Of a stretch of DNA of 64,000 nt, positions 52,749 to 61,877 are shown in pieces. Under the pieces are notes generated by a model. That model had not been told where the DNA came from. It made no database searches and saw nothing but the letters and a program-made list of their open reading frames with translations. The position numbers and the translations under genes are program-made. Source of the DNA: Zunongwangia sp. ESRF-bin46 (GTDB taxonomy: Bacteria > Bacteroidota > Bacteroidia > Flavobacteriales > Flavobacteriaceae). Positions within the stretch are counted from its first letter, which is position 1, and the number at the start of each line of letters is the position of its first letter. The DNA is taken from the NCBI GenBank assembly GCA_002631855.1, contig NTLF01000020.1, positions 342,996 to 406,995 of the forward strand. The letters are read 5' to 3'.

Positions 52749-52857
52749 GTAAATTAATTAGTAATTAAATGCTTAAAACCAAGTAACATGAAACAAGTGA
52801 AGAATTCAGGTGTCCACCATCAGATGGTAAGGCACCGCAGAGACAAAAGAAAAGTCC

Positions 52858-53064
52858 ATGAGACGATTAGTAATTTATCCAGAAGATGTACAGGGATTAA
52901 TGGCGGTTAGCCCTGGTCATGCCCGTAAAGTCATTAGAAAAATAAAAAAAGCCGTCGGTAAGGACAAACAAATACCCGTGTCCATCCGCGAATTCTCTGA
53001 GTACATGGGCTTAGAGTACGAGGACGTGCTCAACGAAGTCAATGCACACAAAAAAGCATCTTAA
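52858..53064 (+). CDS. Small protein of unknown function
   Basis: This 68-aa basic protein starts MRRLVIYPEDVQGLMAVSPGHARKVIRKIKKAVGK. It ends with a helical part, REFSEYMGLEYEDVLNEVN. No signal peptide or membrane helix is present. The pattern of a short helix-turn-helix-like start and a second helix pair suggests a small DNA-binding or excisionase-like protein, but no motif proves it. A 40-codon frame overlaps its start. It precedes the second glycosyltransferase block. Confidence 0.55.
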   Translation: MRRLVIYPEDVQGLMAVSPGHARKVIRKIKKAVGKDKQIPVSIREFSEYMGLEYEDVLNEVNAHKKAS

Positions 53065-53094
53065 TATTTTTTCTACAATCAAAAATAATTTATC

Positions 53095-53136
53095 CTACTC
53101 ACTACTCACTACTCACTACTCACTACTCACTACTCT
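53095..53136. repeat. Heptanucleotide tandem repeat CTACTCA, about 6 copies
   Basis: Same unit and phase as the 33312-33367 array (CACTACT). It lies 41 bases before the first GT2 gene of the block. Confidence 0.9.
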
Positions 53137-53176
53137 CCAAAATTCCCTATCTTAGCCCCCAAACTCAAAACCCGTT

Positions 53177-54103
53177 ATGCAACCGCTGGTCAGCATCATC
53201 ATCCCCACATACAATAGGGCCCATCTTATTGGCGAAACGTTAGACAGTATCATAGCCCAGACCTACCAGAACTGGGAATGTATTATTGTGGATGACGGAA
53301 GTAGAGATAATACGGATGAGGTGATGGCTGAATATGTTGCTAAAGATTCTCGTTTTAAATATCACCATAGACCGAAAAACAGGTTTCCTGGTGGCAACGC
53401 GGCCCGTAATTATGGGTTTGAAATAAGTAAAGGCGAATACATACATTGGTTTGATAGCGATGACTTGATGTTGCCGGAAAAAATTGAAATTCAATTGAAC
53501 ATATTGGAAAGCAATGATTCCGATTTTGTAGTTTGTGAAGGATCAGATATAGGTAGTGGGAACAATCCGCCGGAGAAAAGATGGACACTTCAGAATGAAG
53601 GAAATATACTGCTTAATCATATCAAGGGCAGAGTAATATTTGGTACAAATGGTCCGCTCTTTAAAAGAGATTTTTTAGAAAATAAAAAGCTTTTTAATGA
53701 ATCAATTAAAATTCGCCAAGAATGGGAGTTTTTTAGTAGATTATTAATTGGAAAACCCAAAATTGATTTTATTAATAAAACATTATATCATTACAGGACA
53801 AATACAAACGGAATTAGGAAAAACACCTCTAATGTTAAAAAAAGTCAAATTATAAAATCAGAATACGAATTACTTAAGGTTATAAAAAAAGAAAAACCAT
53901 TCAAAGGAAATGATATATATACTTATAAGAAGAGTATATACAATAGGTTAAAAAAACATCTGCCTTACGCCATTCAAAAAGGAAACAAAAAAGATTTGAT
54001 ATTGTTAAGTAAGAGTTTGGTTTTTTTATTCAGCAGAAAGTTTATTGTACAGGCTATCAAAAATAAATTGAAATCCTTAAGAGGGCATAATATAAAATCT
54101 TAA
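53177..54103 (+). CDS. Family 2 glycosyltransferase
   Basis: This is the first of three consecutive GT2 genes. VSIIIPTYNRAHLIGETLDS, CIIVDDGSRDNTDEV and YIHWFDSDDLMLPEKIEIQL supply the nucleotide-sugar and metal-binding motifs (DDG and DSDD). The C-terminal part (from about residue 210) is basic and Lys-rich and may lie on the membrane. Donor and acceptor sugar are unknown. Its N-terminal ~110 residues are close to those of the next gene (54116), so the two may be paralogues. Confidence 0.88.
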   Translation: MQPLVSIIIPTYNRAHLIGETLDSIIAQTYQNWECIIVDDGSRDNTDEVMAEYVAKDSRFKYHHRPKNRFPGGNAARNYGFEISKGEYIHWFDSDDLMLPEKIEIQLNILESNDSDFVVCEGSDIGSGNNPPEKRWTLQNEGNILLNHIKGRVIFGTNGPLFKRDFLENKKLFNESIKIRQEWEFFSRLLIGKPKIDFINKTLYHYRTNTNGIRKNTSNVKKSQIIKSEYELLKVIKKEKPFKGNDIYTYKKSIYNRLKKHLPYAIQKGNKKDLILLSKSLVFLFSRKFIVQAIKNKLKSLRGHNIKS

Positions 54104-54115
54104 TTTTCATATTAA

Positions 54116-55066
54116 ATGAGTGCTAATAATTTAGTTTCAATCATAATACCAACATATAATCGAGCAGATTTAATAGGGCAAACGCTTGACTCAGTATTAG
54201 TACAGACCTATCAAAACTGGGAATGTATCGTAGTGGATGATGGTAGCACTGACAAAACAGCAGAAGTTGTTTCTTGTTATTTAGCGAAAGATAATCGATT
54301 CCGTTATTTTGAAAGACCTATTAACAAAATAAAAGGTGCAAATTCTTGTCGAAACTATGGTCTTGAAAAAGCAAAAGGAAATTTTATTAATTGGTTTGAT
54401 AGTGATGACTTAATGAAAAATAATTTTTTAGAACGAAAACTAAAAATTATTAATGAAGAAAAAACAGATTTTGTAGTAAGTAAAAGCATTAATTTTGTTG
54501 GTAAAAAAAAATATAGAATAGAAAAATATAAAGGGAATACCCAATTTGAGCTTACTGGAAAAAATTTTATATTGAACAGGGTGTATTGGATGACTTTGGA
54601 TTTTTTGGTCAGAAAAAGTTGTTTGTTGGGTAATTGCTTCAATGAGTCTCTTCAATCTGGTCAAGAAACAAATTTTTTCATGGTTTTCTTGAACAAGAAT
54701 AGCGTTAAGGGAGTTGCTATAGATGAATGTTTATCATTAAGAAGATTACACCCCTCTTCAATACAGCAGCAATTAAAAGGGGCTAAGGTATCTGCTTATC
54801 AAGGAAAACTTTATTCGTTATTAGAAGCATATAAAGAGATACATGCTAACCTCGATAAAGAAACAAAAAGACATCTTCAAGGAAAAATAATGACACTTTT
54901 CTATAAAGTCAAACTCCAGAACGTTAAATTCAATACAGTCTTTATATTTTCTTGGAATTTAATTTCAAACAAAAGTCTAATAAAAGTAATAGCTTTTATA
55001 GTTTCCTTAATATTACATTCATACCTTAATAAAGGTTATAAAATATTTTTATACGCAAGGGCATAA
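54116..55066 (+). CDS. Family 2 glycosyltransferase (paralogue of the preceding gene)
   Basis: VSIIIPTYNRADLIGQTLDSV, QNWECIVVDDGSTDKTAEVV and INWFDSDDLMKNNFLERKL closely match the preceding gene over the first ~110 residues and then diverge. The C-terminus has hydrophobic stretches (KVIAFIVSLILHSYL) that could anchor it to the membrane. The gap to the previous gene is 12 bases, and the next starts immediately. Confidence 0.86.
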   Translation: MSANNLVSIIIPTYNRADLIGQTLDSVLVQTYQNWECIVVDDGSTDKTAEVVSCYLAKDNRFRYFERPINKIKGANSCRNYGLEKAKGNFINWFDSDDLMKNNFLERKLKIINEEKTDFVVSKSINFVGKKKYRIEKYKGNTQFELTGKNFILNRVYWMTLDFLVRKSCLLGNCFNESLQSGQETNFFMVFLNKNSVKGVAIDECLSLRRLHPSSIQQQLKGAKVSAYQGKLYSLLEAYKEIHANLDKETKRHLQGKIMTLFYKVKLQNVKFNTVFIFSWNLISNKSLIKVIAFIVSLILHSYLNKGYKIFLYARA

Positions 55067-55981
55067 ATGACATCTATTATAATTCCATATCACAATCGTC
55101 CTGTAAAATTGAAAAGATGTTTAAATTCAATTTTCCAACAAACATACCAAGATTTTGAAATACTAATTATTGATGATTATTCCAAAACCCCTCTCCAATT
55201 AGAAGTTGATAATAGAGTTCGAATTTTAAGAAACAGAAAAAATTTAGGACCTGGATTGTCTAGAAATGTGGGCTTAGATAATGCAAAAGGAGAGTATATA
55301 GCTTTCTTGGACTCAGATGATTATTGGGATAAAGAATTTTTAGCGTTAACAACAAAAGCGTTAAATAGCTGTAACTCATTGGCGTTTGCTTACACAAACA
55401 CAATTGCTGTTGGAAAAAACTTCAGACGATTAAAAAGAAACATTGAGGAACACCCAAATAATATATTACCAGATATATTGATTAATAAAAGAAGTTGGGC
55501 CACTTCAGCTTGCCTATGGAATAAAAAAAGTATAGGAAATACTAAATTTATAGAGACACGGAACTGGGAAGATTATGCATTTGATATTGAGGTAGCTTTA
55601 AAAACCAATAAAATAAAATATATTGACGAAAAAGCTTGTTTTTATGACTTACAAGGGGAGGATAAATTGTCACAACGTAACTATCTTGATAGAAATATTG
55701 AAAAGGCCAATTCTCTCTTAAAAATCCAATCAATACTCATATATACTAAGTATATAAATAACAAAAAGCTAAAAAATAAATTAATTGAAGAGCTTATAAC
55801 TTCATTTGAAATATTAAAGGCAAATAATTATAAGAATAAACCATTATATAGAGAGATATTAGGAGCATTAAAGAAATTACAAAATCCATTAATCTTTATA
55901 TTTTTAAAGTTGACTTATTTTGTTTTTAACAAAAAAATAATGCTTTACATTTTTAATAAACTAAAAAAAAGACTGTATTAA
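55067..55981 (+). CDS. Family 2 glycosyltransferase
   Basis: This GT2 has a shorter N-terminus: SIIIPYHNRPVKLKRCLNSI, ILIIDDYSKTPLQLE and YIAFLDSDDYWDKEFLAL. The conserved acidic EDY motif (NWEDYAFDIEVAL) follows near residue 165. Its C-terminus is hydrophobic (PLIFIFLKLTYFVFNKKIMLYIF). It begins at the base after the stop of the previous gene, so translation is coupled. The specific linkage made is unknown. Confidence 0.86.
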   Translation: MTSIIIPYHNRPVKLKRCLNSIFQQTYQDFEILIIDDYSKTPLQLEVDNRVRILRNRKNLGPGLSRNVGLDNAKGEYIAFLDSDDYWDKEFLALTTKALNSCNSLAFAYTNTIAVGKNFRRLKRNIEEHPNNILPDILINKRSWATSACLWNKKSIGNTKFIETRNWEDYAFDIEVALKTNKIKYIDEKACFYDLQGEDKLSQRNYLDRNIEKANSLLKIQSILIYTKYINNKKLKNKLIEELITSFEILKANNYKNKPLYREILGALKKLQNPLIFIFLKLTYFVFNKKIMLYIFNKLKKRLY

Positions 55982-56018
55982 TATTGCAGGTATTTAAAGT
56001 ATAACATTTAGTGCTATT

Positions 56019-57191
56019 TTGAAAATAACGATATTTGACGGCTCTTTTAGAACCACTGCTTTTATAAGAAGGTTGGTAAAAGGCTTAATAGCAAATGGAC
56101 ATCAGGTGACAATTATTGGCTTTAATGAAAATAACCCTCAACCAATAACGACAGCTCACTATCAATCTTTAGGTAGCAATTCTTCTAAACTACGATTACT
56201 CATAACGAGTTTACAATTGGCAGTTGCCTCAAAAAAAATGAAGATTATAGTAACAACCTGTAAATACTTTTTAAAAGGGAACAGAAAACAAATACAACAA
56301 CAGAACCTAAAATTAGCCCTAAAAAAACTAAAGCCTGATATTGTCCATCTGCAATGGCCATCACTATTGCCTTGGATGGAGCCCTATATGCCCAATAAGC
56401 ATTTTAAAGTACTACTAAGCCAAAGAGGCTATCATACCAATGTGCGTCCCTTTGTAGATGACGATAATGGTAACTACCTTCAAAAATGGTACCTTAAGTT
56501 AGATGGATTGCATTCGGTTTCCAAATCTATTTCAGCTGTTGGTAAAAAAATAGGGCAACCCCATTCTAAAATTGATAATGTGGTGTATACAGGTTTACCA
56601 TTGTACATGCTCGACTATAAATTTATACCTCATAAACGGGACCAACCGCTAAAATTGCTGTCCGTAGGCCGTCCGCATTGGATTAAGGATTATCCCACAG
56701 CTTTAAAAGCGTGTAATTTACTTAAAGAAAAAGAGATTCCTTTTCAATACACCATAATTGGGGCAGCAGGTAATGAAGAGCTGTTATTTATTATTGACAA
56801 ATTTGGGTTACAAGATGCAGTTACAGTTATCGGAAAAAGATCTCAAAAAGAAGTCTATAAACAGATGCAAGCTGCCGATGCATTATTGTTAACCAGTGTG
56901 GCAGAAGGCCTTCCAAACGTCGCTGTGGAGGCCATGGCCTTGGGCCTGCCGGTCATAAGCACTAATAGTGGGGGCATGACCGAGTTGATAGATCACGGTA
57001 GGGAAGGGTGGGTCGTACCTGCAAGAAGTTCTAGTGCTCTTGCCAATGCCATAGACAACTTTAAAAGCCTATCTTTGGAAGAGATAAATACCATTACAAT
57101 TGCGGCTAGAAAAAGGGTAGAACAACAGCATACAGTAAAAAAAATGATTCGGGATATGGAAGCCCTATACTACAAAACGATGCATTCTTGA
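56019..57191 (+). CDS. Family 4 glycosyltransferase
   Basis: The GT-B pattern is clear: N-terminal ITIFDGSFRTTAFIRRLVKG, a C-terminal Rossmann domain with LLSVGRPHWIKDYPTALKAC and the donor-binding EGLPNVAVEAMALGLPVIST near residue 300. The start is TTG at 56019. The 390-aa length and motif order are standard for GT4. It ends one base into the start of the next gene. Confidence 0.9.
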   Translation: MKITIFDGSFRTTAFIRRLVKGLIANGHQVTIIGFNENNPQPITTAHYQSLGSNSSKLRLLITSLQLAVASKKMKIIVTTCKYFLKGNRKQIQQQNLKLALKKLKPDIVHLQWPSLLPWMEPYMPNKHFKVLLSQRGYHTNVRPFVDDDNGNYLQKWYLKLDGLHSVSKSISAVGKKIGQPHSKIDNVVYTGLPLYMLDYKFIPHKRDQPLKLLSVGRPHWIKDYPTALKACNLLKEKEIPFQYTIIGAAGNEELLFIIDKFGLQDAVTVIGKRSQKEVYKQMQAADALLLTSVAEGLPNVAVEAMALGLPVISTNSGGMTELIDHGREGWVVPARSSSALANAIDNFKSLSLEEINTITIAARKRVEQQHTVKKMIRDMEALYYKTMHS

Positions 57192-58195
57192 TGAAAATAG
57201 CCTTGGTCATGACCGTTAAAAATGAAGCTCGATTGCTACGGCAAAACCTATTGTACCATTTGGGTATTGGCATAGATAGGGTATTTGTATATTTTGACCA
57301 GACAACCGATGACGGTAAGGAAACTATTGAAGATTTAAAAAACGTAGTGGCTCAAAATTCAATTTCCTCACGAAAATACCAAGACAAGGAATTCCTAAAA
57401 AAGTTTTGGGAAAATGCCGATGAGCACCACACCGCAAGACAGTGTCTTAATACCTACGATGCTATTCAACAATGTAAACAAAGGGGTATAGACTGGCTTA
57501 TTTCACTGGATGCTGACGAACTGTTTATAACTGAAAATGCAGGGGAGCAACCCTTGACAGCCTTTTTCAACGAGAGTATAACCAAGAGTTATGACATTGT
57601 ACAGTTGCCCACCTTGGAAGTCGTCAACAAGAAAATGGCATACACAAACGTGATGGCCGAGGAAACGTTGTTTAAAAAACAAAAAAGATTTAAATCAAAA
57701 TTCGACCAACTTTACCGTAAGGTCTTTAACCCCTACACCAAAGAATACACCACCACTTCCTACTGGTTGGGACATACGATGGGAAAAGCCGCTATTAATG
57801 TAGATCGGGAAATCATCCCATATAACGTACATCGGTATGAGTTGTTAGATGGAAATAAGCCAAAAAAACTGGTTACCGGAAACATTTTGCACTACCACCT
57901 CTACGATTTTGAAGACTTTTTAAAAAAGTATGACAATTTTAAAGACCACCCGGATACCTTTTTAAGTGGTAATAAAATTAACTTTTTAAAAAGCCTTTGG
58001 ATAAAACTGGTTAATGATCCTTCCTATGATGAGATCTACTTACGGAATTATTTTAAAAACAATATTTTATTTCAACAGAAGGATCTGAATGAGCTATCAA
58101 AAACTCGTTTTTTCAATGTAGTAAAACGCAAAGAAGAAGCCACCATTAACATTACCAAACCGAAGGAGATTTTGGAAGGGGAGGACCTGGGGTGA
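57191..58195 (+). CDS. Glycosyltransferase with GT-A fold (GT2/GT92-like)
   Basis: I start at the ATG at 57191, which overlaps the previous stop by 1 base; a TTG one codon upstream is also open. ALVMTVKNEARLLRQNLLYH followed by GIDRVFVYFDQTTDDGKETI and GIDWLISLDADELFI is the layout of the glycosyltransferases sometimes called Glyco_tranf_2_4 or GT92-like. Several charged segments and a basic C-terminal tail are seen. Activity is unknown. A REPIN-like doublet (58198-58265) follows its stop. Confidence 0.8.
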   Translation: MKIALVMTVKNEARLLRQNLLYHLGIGIDRVFVYFDQTTDDGKETIEDLKNVVAQNSISSRKYQDKEFLKKFWENADEHHTARQCLNTYDAIQQCKQRGIDWLISLDADELFITENAGEQPLTAFFNESITKSYDIVQLPTLEVVNKKMAYTNVMAEETLFKKQKRFKSKFDQLYRKVFNPYTKEYTTTSYWLGHTMGKAAINVDREIIPYNVHRYELLDGNKPKKLVTGNILHYHLYDFEDFLKKYDNFKDHPDTFLSGNKINFLKSLWIKLVNDPSYDEIYLRNYFKNNILFQQKDLNELSKTRFFNVVKRKEEATINITKPKEILEGEDLG

Positions 58196-58197
58196 TA

Positions 58198-58265
58198 AGA
58201 CCCTGAAACGAGTTCAGGGTGACAAATTTTATTTCTATGTCATGCTGAACTTGTTTCAGCATCTG
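58198..58265. repeat. Inverted doublet of REP-like family B
   Basis: CCCTGAAACGAGTTCAGGG followed by GTGAC (58201-58223) and, on the other side of AAATTTTATTTCTAT, GTCATGCTGAACTTGTTTCA then GCATC (58240-58264) are inverted copies of one unit. Each half is itself a hairpin (CTGAA/TTCAG). Confidence 0.7.
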
Positions 58266-58350
58266 CCATAGCAATTCATTATTGAATACTGTTAACTGCT
58301 CCTGATAACTAAAAATAGATTCCCTAATTTTCCCTATCTTCGATTTTTAT

Positions 58351-59757
58351 ATGCGTACTATAAAAACCCCCATAATCCCCATACACCAACAATTTGCTAC
58401 CCGTGCAAATAAACCGCATGCTATTGATAAAAAAGCAATCTGTATCTATGCTGCTACTGGTTTTTTTCTGGGGGAAGACAGTTTTTATAAAAATAAGCAA
58501 GTGTTACAACCTGGAATGGAGTATCAGCTGGATAACGACAAACAACTTATTGATCAAAAGCCGTATTTCAAATGGCATTATACACCCCGTAATATATCGT
58601 TTCAAACTGCTTTAGATGAATTTACAGATTTGTTTGAAAGCATCGTAAAAGAGCAGTCAGGAAACAAAAAAGTTATCTTGCCACTTTCTGGAGGACTGGA
58701 CAGTCGCAGTCAAGCTGTTGCGTTACATCATATAAAAGCAGACGTGGAATCATATTCTTATTCTTTTGCTGGTGGATTTAAGGAACATAAAATAAGTGAA
58801 GAAATAGCCACAGCCTGTGGGTTCCCCTTTAAAAAATTTATCATTCCCCCTAACTATTTGTGGCAGGATATTGAAGACTTGGCTAAAATCAATAACTGTT
58901 ATTCTGAATTCACACACCCTCGGCAAATGGCTGTTTTACATGAATTTAAAAAAATGAACGGAGAATTTTCTTTAGGGCATTGGGGCGATGTATTGTTTGA
59001 TAGGGGGCTATCAGTCAAAGACGAAGATACACCAGAACTAACACTTCTTTTAAAGAAAATAATAAAAAAAGGGGGGTTGGAACTTGCCAACCAACTCTGG
59101 AATCAATGGAATCTAGATGGGGAATTTGAAGCGTATTTAAAAACAATAGTTCAAACTTTACTCAATCAAATTGATATAGAGCACAAAGGAGCCAAAATAA
59201 GGGCGTTTAAATCGTTGTATTGGGCTCCCCGTTGGACCAGTATTAATCTATCGATTTTTGAAGCAGCCCACCCTATACAACTGCCGTACTATGATAATCG
59301 AATGTGTGAGTTTATATGCACTATTCCTGAAGAATATCTAGCAGATCGAAAATTACAAATAGCATATATAAAGCAACGTAACCCTAAAGTAGCTCGTGTG
59401 ATGTGGCAAGATAATAAGCCGTATAATTTATTTAATTATCGTAAAAACAAGTCGCCCCAAAACCTTCCATATCGAATTAAAAACAAACTAATTCGTGAGA
59501 TACAAGGAAAATTAGGCAAAAAGTATATTCAACGCAATTGGGAATTACAGTTTTTAGGAGAAGAAAATGACAAGCAACTGACTTCCTATTTATTTCAGAA
59601 AGAATTTATGGAGTTCATAGGGGAGCAGACAGTTACGGATATATATGATAAATTTAAAACAAAAGACGCCGTCTTTTATTCGCACGCGGTAAGCATGTTG
59701 TTGACACTGAGTGTTTGGTATAAACATAAAAACTCCCCCCTTGAGGCAATGTGTTGA
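58351..59757 (+). CDS. Asparagine-synthase-like amidotransferase domain protein
   Basis: It has the PP-loop of the synthetase half: KVILPLSGGLDSRSQAVALH at residue ~110, with ESYSYSFAGGFKEHKISEEI after it. The glutaminase (N-terminal Cys2) half is absent: the protein opens MRTIKTPIIPIHQQFATRA, so it probably uses ammonia or amidates a sugar. Such proteins occur in polysaccharide loci. The last residues and the stop (KHKNSPLEAMC) come from a family C repeat unit (59729-59746), so the C-terminus may be extended or cut by the repeat. Confidence 0.7.
   Translation: MRTIKTPIIPIHQQFATRANKPHAIDKKAICIYAATGFFLGEDSFYKNKQVLQPGMEYQLDNDKQLIDQKPYFKWHYTPRNISFQTALDEFTDLFESIVKEQSGNKKVILPLSGGLDSRSQAVALHHIKADVESYSYSFAGGFKEHKISEEIATACGFPFKKFIIPPNYLWQDIEDLAKINNCYSEFTHPRQMAVLHEFKKMNGEFSLGHWGDVLFDRGLSVKDEDTPELTLLLKKIIKKGGLELANQLWNQWNLDGEFEAYLKTIVQTLLNQIDIEHKGAKIRAFKSLYWAPRWTSINLSIFEAAHPIQLPYYDNRMCEFICTIPEEYLADRKLQIAYIKQRNPKVARVMWQDNKPYNLFNYRKNKSPQNLPYRIKNKLIREIQGKLGKKYIQRNWELQFLGEENDKQLTSYLFQKEFMEFIGEQTVTDIYDKFKTKDAVFYSHAVSMLLTLSVWYKHKNSPLEAMC
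59729..59746 (+). repeat. REP-like element, family C, overlapping the end of the preceding gene
   Basis: AAAACTCCCCCCTTGAGG. The palindrome is complete on the left side only; the following bases do not match other copies. Confidence 0.5.
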
Positions 59758-59778
59758 GCCAAGTCGAAGTGGGAAATA

Positions 59779-59871
59779 AAAAAACTCCCCCCTTGAGGGG
59801 GGCAGAGGGGGTGTAATTTGACATAATAATAACCAAATTGCAAAACACTCCTAAAGTCCCCGCAAGGGGCA
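59779..59871. repeat. Family C units in opposite orientation
   Basis: A forward unit (AACTCCCCCCTTGAGGGGGG, CAGAGGGGGTGT, 59783-59814) is followed after 30 bases by a reverse unit (ACACTCCTAAAGTCCCCGCA, AGGGG, 59845-59869). The orientation is tail-to-tail, unlike 34960 and 35164. Confidence 0.6.
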
Positions 59872-59970
59872 GTTTGTTGTATTCCTCTATCACGGTGAGC
59901 CCGTTTTGTTTTATGTCAGCATCTTGTTTCCACCTCTTAAAAACACTACTTTTGAAATTCACGTTTCAAT

Positions 59971-61029
59971 ATGTCAAACAAAACACGTATTCTTTATACT
60001 ATACCTAATTTTAAAACAGCCGGAAGTCAATATGTCGTTCGGTCTTTGTTAGAAAGGTTAGATAAAACACAATATGAAGTTTTTATTGGTGTAGAACGAT
60101 TTCCAGAAACTATCCCGCAACTAGTGCCTAAAGAAAATCGAATTACCTTTTTGCGCACAGGGAATTGGTGGAATGATGTAAAATCATTTTCTAAAAAACT
60201 AAAAAAACATCATATTACTATAGTACATTCGTGGGACTATAAGTCCGAATCTATAGAAGCTATGGGCTGTAAACTAGCACAAGTACCGTATTTATTTACA
60301 AAAAAAAATGACGCATGGTCTAAACGGTGGTTTTTAAAAAGTGTGTTAGCGAAGCATATCGCGTATGACAATCCCGAAATGAAAGATCGATTTTTTTCAA
60401 ATAGATTGTTACAAAACAAGATAACTTTCATTCCGCACGGGGTAGACACAACTTTATTTAAACCATCTCTTGAAAAAGGAGATAATACGGAAACGTTTAC
60501 CTTATGTTCTGTAGGTAATATTAATGAAAATAAAAATCAATTATTTATTTTGGAAGCTCTAAAAGCACTTCCAGAATACGTTCATTTCAATATGTTTGGA
60601 AAAGCTGATGAACCATATTTGGAAAAATTGAAAAAACAAATACATAAAGAAGGGTTAGAAAATAGGGTTCATATAAAAGGCTTTGTATTAAATGAAGAAC
60701 TGCCGCATATATTGCAAGAACAAGACGTATTTGTTTTGGCTTCTAAACGTGAAGGGTTACCAGTTTCAATTTTGGAAGCCTTAGCGTGTGGCATTCCCGC
60801 TCTGTCTTCAGATTCTGGAGGTGGGGCGCGATTTATTTTTAAAGATACGGCAAAGGAAAATATATTCTCTGTAAATGATCATAAGGATTTTATTAAAAAA
60901 CTCATGCCTTTCATAAAGGATACTGCTTATTATAAAAGAAAACAGAGAGAATCAGTTCAAATAGCCCAGCAATTCGATGTTAAAAAAGAAGTAAATGCAT
61001 ATTCTAAGTTATATAAAGAAATTATATAA
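59971..61029 (+). CDS. Family 4 glycosyltransferase
   Basis: A GT-B enzyme: ILYTIPNFKTAGSQYVVRSL at the start, SVGNINENKNQLFILEAL and the donor-binding EGLPVSILEALACGIPALSS near residue 260. It is full length at 352 aa. The next gene starts immediately after its stop, so it forms a unit with the sulfotransferase. Confidence 0.9.
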   Translation: MSNKTRILYTIPNFKTAGSQYVVRSLLERLDKTQYEVFIGVERFPETIPQLVPKENRITFLRTGNWWNDVKSFSKKLKKHHITIVHSWDYKSESIEAMGCKLAQVPYLFTKKNDAWSKRWFLKSVLAKHIAYDNPEMKDRFFSNRLLQNKITFIPHGVDTTLFKPSLEKGDNTETFTLCSVGNINENKNQLFILEALKALPEYVHFNMFGKADEPYLEKLKKQIHKEGLENRVHIKGFVLNEELPHILQEQDVFVLASKREGLPVSILEALACGIPALSSDSGGGARFIFKDTAKENIFSVNDHKDFIKKLMPFIKDTAYYKRKQRESVQIAQQFDVKKEVNAYSKLYKEII

Positions 61030-61875
61030 ATGAAAAGCTATAAAAAGCATCTTATAATTGTAGGTTCTGCCCGAAGCGGTACTAGTTGGTTTTCCGAACT
61101 AATTGCCAGACAACATAGATACCGCATGCTCTTTGAGCCCGAACACGAGTTTAATACGAAAGAAGGAAAATTAATTTGCGACCGATTCCTTACTGAAGCT
61201 ATTTCAAATAAATCAATAAATGGATATTTAAAAAGAGTATTTGCCAATCGCGTGGATAATGATTGGATTGCCCAGATAAGCAACCGAAAATGGAAAAGAC
61301 ACTTGTGGCCGTTTATTCCTAAAAAATTTATTATCAAATTTGTGCGTTGCAATTTAGCAGCCAATTATTTTGCTGAGACATATACTATTCCGGTGATATT
61401 CATTGTTCGAAACCCCTATGATGTTTTAGCTTCACAACAACGGGTACAATTTCCATGGTTATATGATATAAGCTCGTTTCAAAATCAAGATAAGCTTTGT
61501 AGCATCATACAAGAAAACTACGGTATTGATATTCGACAGAAAAAAGAAGTATCAAACTTAGAAAAGCTGTGTTTGCGTTGGTGTATTGAAAACACAATTC
61601 CTTTTTTACAAAAAGGCAATCCTTCAATTAAACGCTACAAATATGAAGCTATCAAAGCTGATATGAATTTGTTTTTAAAAATATGTAAAGATTATAATAT
61701 AAAACCACTGCAAAACCTTCAACAACTATATACACAACCTTCTAGTAAAACGCACCCTAAAAGTAAGATAGTAACCGGAAAAGATACGGTAAAACCATTT
61801 TCAAAAGAAGAGTACACCACTATTAACAGATATTTAGATATATTTAAAATCGATTATTATAAAAGGGTTCAGTAA
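61030..61875 (+). CDS. Sulfotransferase family protein
   Basis: This enzyme probably transfers sulfate from PAPS to a sugar or lipid. The 5'-phosphosulfate loop IIVGSARSGTSWFSELIAR is near residue 10-27 and the 3'-phosphate site IPVIFIVRNPYDVLASQQRV near residue 120-140. Arg and Ser of the latter fit the sulfotransferase consensus. Its position inside a glycosyltransferase operon suggests sulfation of the exported polysaccharide. The next gene begins 3 bases later. Confidence 0.88.
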   Translation: MKSYKKHLIIVGSARSGTSWFSELIARQHRYRMLFEPEHEFNTKEGKLICDRFLTEAISNKSINGYLKRVFANRVDNDWIAQISNRKWKRHLWPFIPKKFIIKFVRCNLAANYFAETYTIPVIFIVRNPYDVLASQQRVQFPWLYDISSFQNQDKLCSIIQENYGIDIRQKKEVSNLEKLCLRWCIENTIPFLQKGNPSIKRYKYEAIKADMNLFLKICKDYNIKPLQNLQQLYTQPSSKTHPKSKIVTGKDTVKPFSKEEYTTINRYLDIFKIDYYKRVQ

Positions 61876-61877
61876 AT

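Larger units (their letters stand above)
51899..52857. other. ~960-bp region with little coding capacity
   Basis: Contains a structured leader (51911-52007), a family B REP-like copy (52286-52331), direct AAATGTTAA repeats with a palindrome (52673-52748), a possible -7 box at 52600-52607 (TATGTTTG) and a 40-codon frame at 52788. No conventional gene was found before 52858. Confidence 0.6.
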
